Assembly: GCA_002403895.1 (NCBI GenBank)
Contig: DHIQ01000231.1
Coordinates: 1-7,138, forward strand
DNA length: 7,138 bases
Direction of reading: 5' to 3'
DNA from: Candidatus Neomicrothrix sp. UBA4742
GTDB lineage: Bacteria; Actinomycetota; Acidimicrobiia; Acidimicrobiales; Acidimicrobilacustridaceae
Part shown: one piece after another, positions 1 to 6,338 of the stretch
Position numbering within the stretch: the stretch's first letter is position 1
Layout: each line of letters starts with the position of its first letter
Made by a program: the position numbers and the translations under genes
Notes under the pieces: model-generated
What the model saw: only the letters and a program-made list of their open reading frames with translations
Told to the model about the DNA's origin: nothing
The model's database searches: none

Positions 1-1351
1 GAGGGGGTGGGATCGGGGCAGGAGCACCAGCGGCGCGCTTGGGGGGAGCGGGGACCGGCCTGCCTCCCGAGCGAGACCCTCGGGCTCGTCCGGCCTTGGG
101 CGGCGCGGTCTCGACGCCGAACAAGGCGGCGATCTTGGGCACCCGCCCGGCCAGCTTGCGCACCGCGGCCAGCAGGGCATCGCCGGGCTCGGCCGGAATG
201 CCCTGAGGCACGACGGCTTGGCGCACGGGGGAGTAGGCCAGCGCGTCGAGGACGGTGGCGTAGCGCTCGGTGCCGGTCTCGGCCGTGAGGGCGACGTTGG
301 TGGCCCCGGCCAGGCGGGAGGACAGCTCCGCCGGGAACGGCGCCCCCGCCTTGGGCGGGCGGGAGCTGAGGCGCAGGGCTCGCACCGTCCGGCCGTCGTT
401 CAGGGTCTGGGTCAGCTCGTTGAGCCACTCGGCGTGCTCGTGCTCGACCCGACGGGCCAGCGCGTCGCGCAGGGCCTGGGCCAGCTCGCGGGTGGCATCG
501 TCACGGGCAGCAGCGTCGGCGGCGACGACCACCGAACGGAGATCCTTCAGGTCGATCTCGTCAACATCGGCCAGGGCGGCGTCGGCTTTGTCGTGCCAGT
601 CAGCCGTGCGCAGACGGGGGAGCAGTTGCTCGGCGATGGCGATCATGGCGTCGGCGTTGAGCTCGGGCGTGCCGGCGGCGCGGGCCTCGGCGTTCTGCGT
701 CTCGATGGCCTGGCGAACGGCGGGGATGCCGCCGCGCAGGACGGTCTCAGCTACCGGCTTCTGCTCCTCGGGCAGCGACTCCAGGACCTCGTTGCGATGG
801 ACTCGGCCGGGCCGCAGCTTCTTGGCCTTGGGCCGGGCATCGGGGGCCGGGCGAGGCGGCCGGGCAGGGCGGTCCTGGCGGGGGCTGTGCTCGCGGCCCT
901 CGCCACTGGCAGCCTCCCGGCGGGGACCCCGGCTGCCGTCGGGGCGGGGACCGCGTTCGGTACGCGGCCCGCGCCGCTCCCGAGTGTCACGACCATCGCG
1001 GGCGCCAGGTCCGTCACGACTGTCACGCCCGCCACGGGGTCCGCGGTCGTCGCTCCGGCCGCTCTTGCCGGTGAGGGTCGAGGTGACGAGCTGGTCGTCG
1101 CGCAGGGGGGCGCCGATGATCTCGATGCGTTCGGGCTCGGTCCGGCCACCCTTCGGGGCCTGGATAGCGGTGATAGTGATGCCCTCGATGTCGAAGTCGG
1201 CATCGGCCTTGACCACATCGCCGACCTTGGCCCCCGGGAACAGCAGGGAGCCGTGCAGCTCGCCCTTCGGCTGGCGGGCCCCGGCGGCGCGCCAGGTCCA
1301 CGACCCGTCGGGTCGGGTACTGGTGAGTTCGACGTCGATCCGGCGAGGCAT
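1..1351 (-). CDS. Unknown protein with beta-rich N-terminus, RGPR-rich linker and helical C-terminal part (3' end outside window)
   Basis: An uninterrupted minus-strand frame of 450 codons runs off the left edge. The start is well fixed: an in-frame TAG lies five codons upstream of the ATG at 1351-1349. Residues 1-95 look like a compact beta-rich domain (alternating hydrophobics around ELHGSLLFPGAKVGDVV and ADFDIEGITITAI). Residues 96-175 are low-complexity Arg/Gly/Asp/Pro with four RGPR motifs (103-106, 127-130, 133-136, 141-144). Residues 176-410 read as helices (NEVLESLPEEQ, ELAQALRDALARRVEHEHAEWLN), and 411-450 is a basic Pro/Ala-rich tail. RG-rich linkers are often found in RNA-binding proteins, so a nucleic-acid role is possible, but that is inference. 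I do not recognise a named family. G/C at third positions is very consistent, so I am confident it is coding. It is divergent from the cupin gene, 112 bp apart. Confidence 0.88.
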   Translation of the reverse strand, partial: MPRRIDVELTSTRPDGSWTWRAAGARQPKGELHGSLLFPGAKVGDVVKADADFDIEGITITAIQAPKGGRTEPERIEIIGAPLRDDQLVTSTLTGKSGRSDDRGPRGGRDSRDGPGARDGRDTRERRGPRTERGPRPDGSRGPRREAASGEGREHSPRQDRPARPPRPAPDARPKAKKLRPGRVHRNEVLESLPEEQKPVAETVLRGGIPAVRQAIETQNAEARAAGTPELNADAMIAIAEQLLPRLRTADWHDKADAALADVDEIDLKDLRSVVVAADAAARDDATRELAQALRDALARRVEHEHAEWLNELTQTLNDGRTVRALRLSSRPPKAGAPFPAELSSRLAGATNVALTAETGTERYATVLDALAYSPVRQAVVPQGIPAEPGDALLAAVRKLAGRVPKIAALFGVETAPPKAGRARGSRSGGRPVPAPPKRAAGAPAPIPPP

Positions 1352-1455
1352 AGGGGTCAGACGCTACCGGAGCCGGAGACACCGGGGCGAATGACTCCGG
1401 GTGAACTCCCGGTCGCGTCCGTTGGACCGGGCACCCTGGGAGCGGGTCTGCTTTG

Positions 1456-1465
1456 ATGACGTCAT
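1456..1465. repeat. 10-bp perfect palindrome overlapping the cupin start codon
   Basis: ATGACGTCAT reads the same on both strands. It covers the last bases before, and the first two bases of, the ATG at 1464, in the 112-bp divergent spacer. It could be an operator-like site, but a 10-bp palindrome may occur by chance. No convincing Shine-Dalgarno sequence lies close before 1464. Confidence 0.3.
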
Positions 1466-1931
1466 GACCATCCTCGAAGGGATCCCGCAGGCCACCCACC
1501 GAGGCGAGGACGAGCTCCCGTTCGTCGACCTCGGTGATGGCGTGAAACTCCAATTGCTCCAGGTCGACCTCGATGCCGGCCTGTGGGTGATCCGCAACAA
1601 GTTCGCACCCGGCACGGTGGTGCAGACCCACAAGCACACCGGGCAGGTATTCGCCTTCACTCAAACGGGGGCCTGGAAGTACGCCGAGTACCCCGAGATC
1701 AACCGGGCCGGCTCCTACCTGTTCGAGCCCGCCGGCTCGATCCACACCCTCACCGTCCTCGAGGACAACACCGAGGAGACCGACGTCTGGTTCGCCATCT
1801 ACGGCGCCAACCTCAACCTGAACGCCGAGGGTCAGGTCGACCTGGTCATCGACGCCGCGATGGTCCTCGACGTGTACCTGGGCATGTGCGAGGCGGGCGG
1901 GCATCCGAGGCCACCGGTCATCGGGATCTGA
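1464..1931 (+). CDS. Cupin-fold protein, 2,4'-dihydroxyacetophenone dioxygenase-like (three-His metal site)
   Basis: A 155-residue single-domain cupin. Cupin motif 1 is seen at residues 50-69 (G50, then H56-K-H58, ending G69). Motif 2 is at 83-98 (G83, P89-A-G91, H94). The likely metal ligands are H56, H58 and H94. The Glu expected in motif 1 is not at its usual place (Q61-V62-F63), as in three-histidine cupin dioxygenases. The motifs THKHTGQVFAF, GAWKYAEYPE and SYLFEPAGSIHTL resemble the 2,4'-dihydroxyacetophenone dioxygenase family, whose characterised member cleaves a C-C bond to give 4-hydroxybenzoate and formate. The real substrate here is unknown, since many family members are uncharacterised. 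I chose ATG 1464 because the family-like sequence begins there; a start at 1401 would add 21 residues lying in the divergent promoter region. It is cytoplasmic, with no signal peptide. Its stop overlaps the next ATG (TGATG), so the two genes are probably translationally coupled. Confidence 0.85.
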   Translation: MTILEGIPQATHRGEDELPFVDLGDGVKLQLLQVDLDAGLWVIRNKFAPGTVVQTHKHTGQVFAFTQTGAWKYAEYPEINRAGSYLFEPAGSIHTLTVLEDNTEETDVWFAIYGANLNLNAEGQVDLVIDAAMVLDVYLGMCEAGGHPRPPVIGI

Positions 1932-2294
1932 TGCGCGACACCATCAGCTACGAAACCTGTGCCGATGTCCGCCTCTTGGGCCGCACCGTCAGCGAGGGTC
2001 GCATCGTCGAGTACCACCCCGAGTTCCGGGTCCCCGACGAGCGCACGCTGGCCTTCGAGCACGACCAGATGGCCGTGGCCTACCGCATGGCCTGCATTGC
2101 CGGCACTCCCGGCCGCGCCCGAGCACCCGCTCTATCCCGTGGTGGTCGCGGGGGCGGCGCTGGCCGGCGAGGCGCAGGCCGCGGCCAACGCCAGCGGCTC
2201 GCCGACGGCCAAGGCCCAAGCGGGCTACGCCCTGGGTCTCGCCCTGGAAGGCACCGATCCGGCTCGAACAGCTCGAGAAGGACCATGGTGCTGA
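1931..2294 (+). pseudogene. Frameshifted unknown gene coupled to the cupin
   Basis: ATG at 1931 overlaps the cupin TGA by one base. The first about 60 codons (MRDTISYETCADVRLLGRTV onward, to MACIAGTP) have strong coding character. After the CCC at 2108-2110 this frame turns into Gly/Arg-rich noise (SRGGRGGGAGRRGAG). The +1 frame meanwhile becomes clearly protein-like (PEHPLYPVVVAGAALAGEAQ, then SPTAKAQAGYALGLALEG) with G/C third positions. Removing one C from the CCC run joins them into a roughly 120-residue product ending at the TGA 2292-2294. The last 11 codons (from 2259) lose the G/C third-position bias, so the genuine end may be missing. No transmembrane segment or known catalytic motif is seen. 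I do not recognise the family. It may be a true pseudogene, a homopolymer sequencing error, or a programmed shift; I see no slippery-site signals for the last. Confidence 0.65.
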
Positions 2295-2931
2295 ACGTCG
2301 CGAAGAACACCGGCTCGATGAGCGACCCGAGGCGATCACCCAGGTAGGCGACGCCGAGGATGGGATAGGCCACCGCCAGCACCACGATGAGCACGTGGGC
2401 CAGGCGGCCCTCGAGGTCGTGATCGTCGCGGGTACGTCGATGGGCGAGCCAGATGGCGACGGTGGCGGTGGTGAACTCGGCGATCCCCGCGGCCATGTGG
2501 ATGTAATGGTGGGGAGCGAGATCGAGGTGCCGTTCCGACGACCGGCAGGCAGCGTCGAGCCCTTCGGCGCAGGCGTAGGGGAACCAGGCCCCGATCATCC
2601 CGAAGGTGGCGAAGGCCACGAGCCATCGCCACTCACGCCGGGGGCCGTCGCGGCTGGCGGATCCGCGCAACAACAGAGCCACGAGGATGAGGCCGGCGGC
2701 GGCCAGGTCCAGTCGGCGCAGGACCATAGCGTGGTCTTGCCCGTCGGCCGACAGGTCGCTGAAGAAACCGTCGAGCGAGCTGAGCCAGCCGTGCAGGAAG
2801 GGCACGACCACCCACCAGTTGTAGACGACGACGCCGACCACGCCGATGGCTCGGGCCGCACCGACTGGCCGCGAGCGGGTGGGGGAGGCGGCTGAGGCCG
2901 ACACCACGTCCTCAGAGGGCTTGGCGGACAA
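2080..2931 (-). CDS. DUF998-like six-helix membrane protein with an aberrant C-terminal extension
   Basis: The frame encodes 283 residues, but only about 1-224 look genuine. Six hydrophobic segments lie at roughly 26-46, 73-90, 102-121, 143-163, 175-197 and 203-222. The spacing and motifs (FFSDLSADGQDHAMVLRRLD in the first loop, the HHYIHM approach to helix 4, and GSLIEPVFFATFSTM in helix 6) resemble the DUF998 family of uncharacterised membrane proteins. Family members usually end shortly after this last helix. Here the frame continues for 59 residues (bases 2080-2259) of Pro/Arg/Ala-rich sequence with poor third-position bias, antiparallel to the frameshifted gene at 1931-2294, so the native stop seems lost. 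The start is TTG at 2931-2929, chosen because a perfect AGGAGG lies six bases upstream. It is divergent from the rhomboid-like gene. The function is unknown. Confidence 0.75.
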   Translation of the reverse strand: MSAKPSEDVVSASAASPTRSRPVGAARAIGVVGVVVYNWWVVVPFLHGWLSSLDGFFSDLSADGQDHAMVLRRLDLAAAGLILVALLLRGSASRDGPRREWRWLVAFATFGMIGAWFPYACAEGLDAACRSSERHLDLAPHHYIHMAAGIAEFTTATVAIWLAHRRTRDDHDLEGRLAHVLIVVLAVAYPILGVAYLGDRLGSLIEPVFFATFSTMVLLELFEPDRCLPGRDPGRSPLGPWPSASRWRWPRPAPRRPAPPPRPPRDRAGARARPGVPAMQAMR

Positions 2932-2937
2932 GACTCA

Positions 2938-2943
2938 CCTCCT
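2938..2943 (-). promoter_or_regulatory. Strong Shine-Dalgarno fixing a TTG start
   Basis: AGGAGG followed by TGA on the minus strand, six bases before TTG 2931-2929. It is the best ribosome-binding site in the window and supports the non-ATG start of the DUF998-like gene. Confidence 0.8.
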
Positions 2944-3058
2944 CTGATAGAGCCGACGGGGAAGGTGGAAGTCCCCCTGGGGCCGCGTCTGGCGGTGGCG
3001 GAGTCACCGCTACCATGGACCAACCCCCGGTTCCTCGGTCGTCGGAAGCGCGGGCTGT

Positions 3059-3715
3059 TTGCGTGTGGTTGTGCGACCCCCTGCCATGGTCCACCTCACG
3101 ACGTCCCTCCGCTCCCATCGCCTGATCCCACGGGTAACCCTCGTGTGGGCTGGCCTGGCGGCCGCGCTCCTGGTGTGGAACCCACACCCGACGGCCCTGG
3201 TGCACTTTGCCTCCACCAGTCTCCACAACCTCAACGACCACCCCCTGCTGGCCATTCTGCTGTCAGTCTTCACCCTTGCCAACGGCTGGGGGGAATGGGT
3301 GACCTGGGCCAGCCTGTCGATGGTATGGATCGCAGTAGAGCTTCGCCTGGGATGGGTGCGGGCGCTGGTGTCGTTCGTGGCCGGTCACGTGCTGGCCACC
3401 GCCGGCCTGGCCGTCGTCCAAGCCTTCGCCGTCGCCAGCCACCTGGCCGCGTCGTCGCTGGGCAGCGTCACCGATGACGTCGGCGCCTCCTATGGGTTCG
3501 TGGCTCTGGCCGGTGCCGGTATGGCCCACGCCGTACGTCGGGATCGGCGCTGGCTGGCTGCCGCCCCTGCCTTGGCCGTCATCTCCGTGATCGACGTGAC
3601 GTGGTGGACCATCCTCGGTCACGCCATCGCCATCACCGTCGGAGTGACGCTCGACCTGCTGGTGGAGGAGGCCGCCCACCGCCATGAACGGACATCGACC
3701 GCGCCGGCGGCTTAG
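3059..3715 (+). CDS. Rhomboid-like integral membrane protein (actinobacterial type)
   Basis: 218 residues with about six hydrophobic segments. Motifs match actinobacterial rhomboid-like proteins: HFASTSLHNL near the first periplasmic stretch (49-58), AGHVLATAG (108-116), DVGASYGFVALAGAG (140-154), and a late-helix His in ILGHAIAITVG (185-195). Ser144 sits in G-A-S-Y-G, where true rhomboid proteases carry GxSG, and His188 is placed like the catalytic His. An intramembrane serine protease is therefore possible, but this branch is mostly uncharacterised and activity is inference. The start is uncertain: TTG 3059 has GGAAG ten bases upstream, in-frame GTGs occur at 3065 and 3071, and ATG lies at 3086, still before the first helix (about residue 24). 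The stop TAG overlaps the TAA of the convergent lipoprotein gene by four bases, leaving no room for a terminator between them. Confidence 0.8.
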   Translation: MRVVVRPPAMVHLTTSLRSHRLIPRVTLVWAGLAAALLVWNPHPTALVHFASTSLHNLNDHPLLAILLSVFTLANGWGEWVTWASLSMVWIAVELRLGWVRALVSFVAGHVLATAGLAVVQAFAVASHLAASSLGSVTDDVGASYGFVALAGAGMAHAVRRDRRWLAAAPALAVISVIDVTWWTILGHAIAITVGVTLDLLVEEAAHRHERTSTAPAA

Positions 3716-4719
3716 GGTAGCGGCTGCCCAATGGTGAACGCCCCCATGGTGGCCACGAAGCGGTCGAGATCCTGGAGCATCCAGCCATGCGAGGCGTCGG
3801 GCACGATCACCAGCTTCGCTGCGCTGATGCGCTCGGCTATTAGGTGCGCATTGGCGATGGGGACGAGCTGGTCGTCGACTCCGTCGGTGACCAGCACCGG
3901 GGTGTCCACCGAGCTCAGCCCGTCGTACACCGCCGTGCTGGTGGCGAAACGGGCTTCGGCCTCGGCTTGGCGCTTGGTGATCTCTGGGCTCACCGTCTCG
4001 GCCGGCATGGCCAACAGTCCTTCGATGTAGCGCTGGCGGGCAGCTGCACCCGACGGTGTGAACAAGGCGTCGAGCAGCTTGATCTGGTCGGTCAGGTCCG
4101 ACGAGCTCAAGAGGGCGTTGAGTTCCGGTGAGGCAGGCACTGCGGTCGGGCCGCCCGCGGTGGCGCCCGACACCACCAGCGAACCGACCCGGTCGGGGTG
4201 GCGAACGGCCAGTGCTAGCCCGATCTCGCCACCGGTCGACCAGCCGAACACCGCCGGCTTCTCAAGGCCGATCGCCTCGATGAGGGCGGCGGTGTCGTCG
4301 CTCATCATCTCGATGGTCAGCGGTCGGTCGGGTTCGTCGGTGGAGTAGCCGACGCCGCGGTTGTCGAACATCGTCACCTGGTGGTGCTCGGCCAGACGTC
4401 GGAGCAGGTCCGGACCCCAGTAGGACATAGCCGAGTCCTGGCCCACGATGAGCACGAGAGGTGGCCCCGCCCCGAACTGGCGGTAGCCCACCGTGATCCC
4501 ATTGACCGGGACCTGGCGGACGGGGCCGAGGAAGGCGAGGTCGCCGTCGGGTCGGGTGCCGGCCACCTCCAGGCTGGGCACAGCAGTGGGGGAGGGGACC
4601 GTGGCCGGTGCTGCGGCCGACCCTTGTGGCGCAGGGGATGCTGTGGGCGCCGACGAACCACACGCCGCCACCATTACGGGCACGGCGACCAACAGCGCGG
4701 CGCGGCGGGCGATTCCCAT
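3712..4719 (-). CDS. Alpha/beta-hydrolase fold lipoprotein, secreted
   Basis: 335 residues. A lipoprotein signal peptide is clear: basic MGIARR, a hydrophobic core, and lipobox V-A-A-C with Cys20 as the lipidated residue. An Ala/Pro/Ser/Thr-rich linker covers 21-50, and the hydrolase domain covers about 70-330. A complete triad is visible: nucleophile Ser161 in the elbow G-W-S-T-G, Asp283 in GVDDQLVP, and His311 in DASHG. The stretch VTMFDNRGVGYSTDEPDRP (115-133) is the typical strand-4 region. The closest families are alpha/beta-hydrolase fold-1 esterases and peptidases; the substrate cannot be told from sequence. It should be anchored on the outer face of the cytoplasmic membrane. ATG 4719 is chosen because it begins the signal peptide; the open frame continues to 5166 but that part is antisense to the next gene. 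It is divergent from the 4954-6240 gene. Confidence 0.92.
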   Translation of the reverse strand: MGIARRAALLVAVPVMVAACGSSAPTASPAPQGSAAAPATVPSPTAVPSLEVAGTRPDGDLAFLGPVRQVPVNGITVGYRQFGAGPPLVLIVGQDSAMSYWGPDLLRRLAEHHQVTMFDNRGVGYSTDEPDRPLTIEMMSDDTAALIEAIGLEKPAVFGWSTGGEIGLALAVRHPDRVGSLVVSGATAGGPTAVPASPELNALLSSSDLTDQIKLLDALFTPSGAAARQRYIEGLLAMPAETVSPEITKRQAEAEARFATSTAVYDGLSSVDTPVLVTDGVDDQLVPIANAHLIAERISAAKLVIVPDASHGWMLQDLDRFVATMGAFTIGQPLP

Positions 4720-4727
4720 GGCCCCCG

Positions 4728-4733
4728 ACCCTA
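4728..4733 (-). promoter_or_regulatory. Candidate -10 element for a leaderless lipoprotein transcript
   Basis: TAGGGT on the minus strand fits the actinobacterial TANNNT pattern and lies eight bases before the ATG at 4719. That would place transcription start at or next to the start codon. No good Shine-Dalgarno sequence and no clear -35 are seen. Weak evidence. Confidence 0.3.
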
Positions 4734-4748
4734 TTTCTTCGGCGCCGG

Positions 4749-4772
4749 CCCCTGCCCCCACGCCCCACGCCC
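4749..4772 (-). other. Potential G-quadruplex motif upstream of the lipoprotein gene
   Basis: The minus strand carries four G-tracts with very short loops: GGG-CGT-GGGG-CGT-GGGGG-CA-GGGG. This satisfies the usual G3+N1-7 definition. It lies 30-53 bases upstream of the lipoprotein start, in the divergent promoter region. Such motifs are not rare in high-GC DNA, so a role is unproven. Confidence 0.5.
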
Positions 4773-4941
4773 AACCAGCGTCCGTGGCGAATCGACCCCC
4801 GATCGCTGCTGGTCGAGCACGAGTTGGCCCTGAGCTCTCCCGACTCCATTGCGGGTGAATCAGGGCTGCGTCACCCCAGACCCCTGCATCCTCTACGCTG
4901 TGACGACCGCCACAGCGAGTGGCGAACTCAGGCGGGACGCC

Positions 4942-4948
4942 GGGGGAG
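4942..4948 (+). promoter_or_regulatory. Shine-Dalgarno that decides the ATG 4954 start
   Basis: GGGGGAG ends five bases before ATG 4954. It supports that start over the in-frame GTG-type start at 4849, which would add 35 residues without hydrophobic or family-like character. Confidence 0.65.
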
Positions 4949-4953
4949 AGACC

Positions 4954-6240
4954 ATGACCGACATTCTCGAACGGCCGCAGCTGTCCGTGCCAGATAGGGA
5001 CCTCGAGCCTGAGGCCCCCACGTGGGTGGCGCCGAGCCCAGCGGCTCGGGCGCTGCTGGCCGTGCTGTGCGGGGCAGCCGCCGCCATCCACTTCGCCATG
5101 GTGCCGGCCCATGCGGCCGAGTGGCGAGCCGAGGGGATCGCCTTCATCGCCGCGGCCTGGATCCAAGCGGCCCTGGCCGTCGCGCTCGTCGTACGCCCGA
5201 CCCGCCGTTGGCTTCAGGCCGCCGTGGTGGTGAACCTGGTCTTCATTGGGGTGTGGGCCCTCAGCCGGACGGTGGGCCTACCGGCCGGACCGAACGCCGG
5301 CACGGCCGAGGCTGTCACCATCGTGGATCTGAGCTGTGTCGTGTTCGAGGCGTTGACGGTGTTGGTGGCCGCCGTGGTGTTGATCCGGCCCCGGCTCGGC
5401 CACCGGATGGGGGAGTCCGCCCTGGTGATGGCCTCGGTCATCCCCGTGGCCATCATCGTGGTGACCGCCAGCGTGCTGGTGTCGCCGACCGCCAGCAACC
5501 ACACCCATAGCCAGGCCGCCGGGGCCGATGGAGTGGTGGCCGCGGACGGGCACGTGCACGACCCGGTCACAGCCGGCGCCGATGATCTCGGCCTGGCCGC
5601 GCTGACCAACGGCCACCTCCACGCCCATGCGGCCGATGTTGCGCCCGACGCGGCCACCAAGAAGGCGCTGGCGGCGCAACTCGACCAGACCCGCAAGCTG
5701 ATGGATGCCTATCCGACCGTGGCGGCGGCCACGGCCGCCGGCTACCACCGGGCCGGGCCCTACTCGCCAGGACTCGGCGCCCATTACATGCCGCCGAACA
5801 TCTCCGTGAACCCCTCGGGGGTCATGGACGACGCCGCCCTGGCCGGTGCCTACCTCATCTACGACGGGATCGAACCCGACTCTCGTCTGGCCGGGTTCAT
5901 GTACCTGGCGTACCGAGCTACCGAGCCGGAGGGCTTCGCCGGCACAAACGACCATTGGCACTTCCACACCAACGTGTGCCTCACCGTCAGCCCGACCGGC
6001 GTGCTCGACACGCCTCTGGGTGCGGACTCGGAGAACACCACGAAGGCGCTGTGTGACACCTACGGCGGTCAGCTGATCGACAACACCGGTTACATGCTCC
6101 ACGTGTGGACCGTGCCGGGCTACGAATCGAGCCAGGGCGTGTTCAGCGACGTCAACCCGGCGATCACCTGCCCCGACGGGACCTACCACCACATCGCCAT
6201 GGAAGAGATCGGCACCAAGACCACTACCTGCCTTGCCTGA
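4954..6240 (+). CDS. Five-helix membrane protein with His-rich, probably metal-binding extracytoplasmic domain
   Basis: 428 residues. Hydrophobic segments lie at about 30-50, 60-80, 86-108, 120-145 and 154-177. The first four, with AAIHFAMVPAHAAEW (43-57) in and after helix 1, resemble an uncharacterised four-helix module common in actinobacteria. After helix 5 comes a His-rich linker (181-228) with NHTH, DGHVHD and NGHLHAH. A short helical stretch (232-262) follows, then a C-terminal domain (about 263-428) with AHYMPPN, AYLIYDG, NDHWHFHTNVC (332-342), GYMLHVW and TYHHIAMEE. Four cysteines (342, 367, 406, 426) lie only in this domain apart from two in the helices, consistent with two disulfides outside the cell. 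Five helices with a cytoplasmic N-terminus put the C-terminus outside. The clustered HxH motifs suggest Zn, Cu or Ni binding, which is inference. No catalytic family is recognised. It is divergent from the lipoprotein gene, 234 bp apart. Confidence 0.88.
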   Translation: MTDILERPQLSVPDRDLEPEAPTWVAPSPAARALLAVLCGAAAAIHFAMVPAHAAEWRAEGIAFIAAAWIQAALAVALVVRPTRRWLQAAVVVNLVFIGVWALSRTVGLPAGPNAGTAEAVTIVDLSCVVFEALTVLVAAVVLIRPRLGHRMGESALVMASVIPVAIIVVTASVLVSPTASNHTHSQAAGADGVVAADGHVHDPVTAGADDLGLAALTNGHLHAHAADVAPDAATKKALAAQLDQTRKLMDAYPTVAAATAAGYHRAGPYSPGLGAHYMPPNISVNPSGVMDDAALAGAYLIYDGIEPDSRLAGFMYLAYRATEPEGFAGTNDHWHFHTNVCLTVSPTGVLDTPLGADSENTTKALCDTYGGQLIDNTGYMLHVWTVPGYESSQGVFSDVNPAITCPDGTYHHIAMEEIGTKTTTCLA

Positions 6241-6302
6241 TCTTTCAACCAACCACTCGTGTTTCGGTATCGTTCGTGCCCGGTGGGCGGGAAGAAGGGG
6301 GG

Positions 6303-6338
6303 CATAACCAGATAGCACCGCCCATAATCCTGGTTATG
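6303..6338. repeat. Perfect 9-bp inverted repeat between convergent genes
   Basis: CATAACCAG (6303-6311) and CTGGTTATG (6330-6338) are separated by 18 bases. The repeat starts on the very next base after the TGA of the minus gene at 6339 and lies 62 bases past the stop of the plus gene at 6240. It may act as a bidirectional terminator stem, but neither side has a T-run, and the stem is A/T-rich in a very G/C-rich setting. A recombinase or repressor site is an alternative. Confidence 0.5.

Noticed and set aside
218..1456. Long plus-strand open frames (218-1456 and 270-1394) over the leftmost gene
   Set aside because: They are Gly/Ala- or Arg/Ser-rich with no domain-like pattern and are antisense to the minus frame 1351-1, which has a much better codon pattern and a well-fixed start.
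1023..1904. Minus-strand open frame antisense to the cupin
   Set aside because: Its composition is a mirror of the cupin codons; the plus strand carries clear cupin motifs.
2992..3010. Short inverted repeat GCGGTG/CACCGC in the divergent spacer
   Set aside because: Six base pairs in very G/C-rich DNA is expected by chance; no promoter elements are aligned with it.
4849..4953. Upstream start of the His-rich membrane protein at 4849
   Set aside because: The extra 35 residues lack family-like character, while ATG 4954 has a Shine-Dalgarno at good spacing.
4719..5166. N-terminal extension of the lipoprotein gene to 5166
   Set aside because: It would bury the signal peptide and lipobox inside the protein and overlaps the start of the divergent membrane gene.
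5278..6318. Minus-strand 346-residue open frame under the membrane protein gene
   Set aside because: Val/Gly/His/Arg-rich mirror frame without hydrophobic or domain pattern; the plus frame has helices, HxH motifs and conserved-looking blocks.
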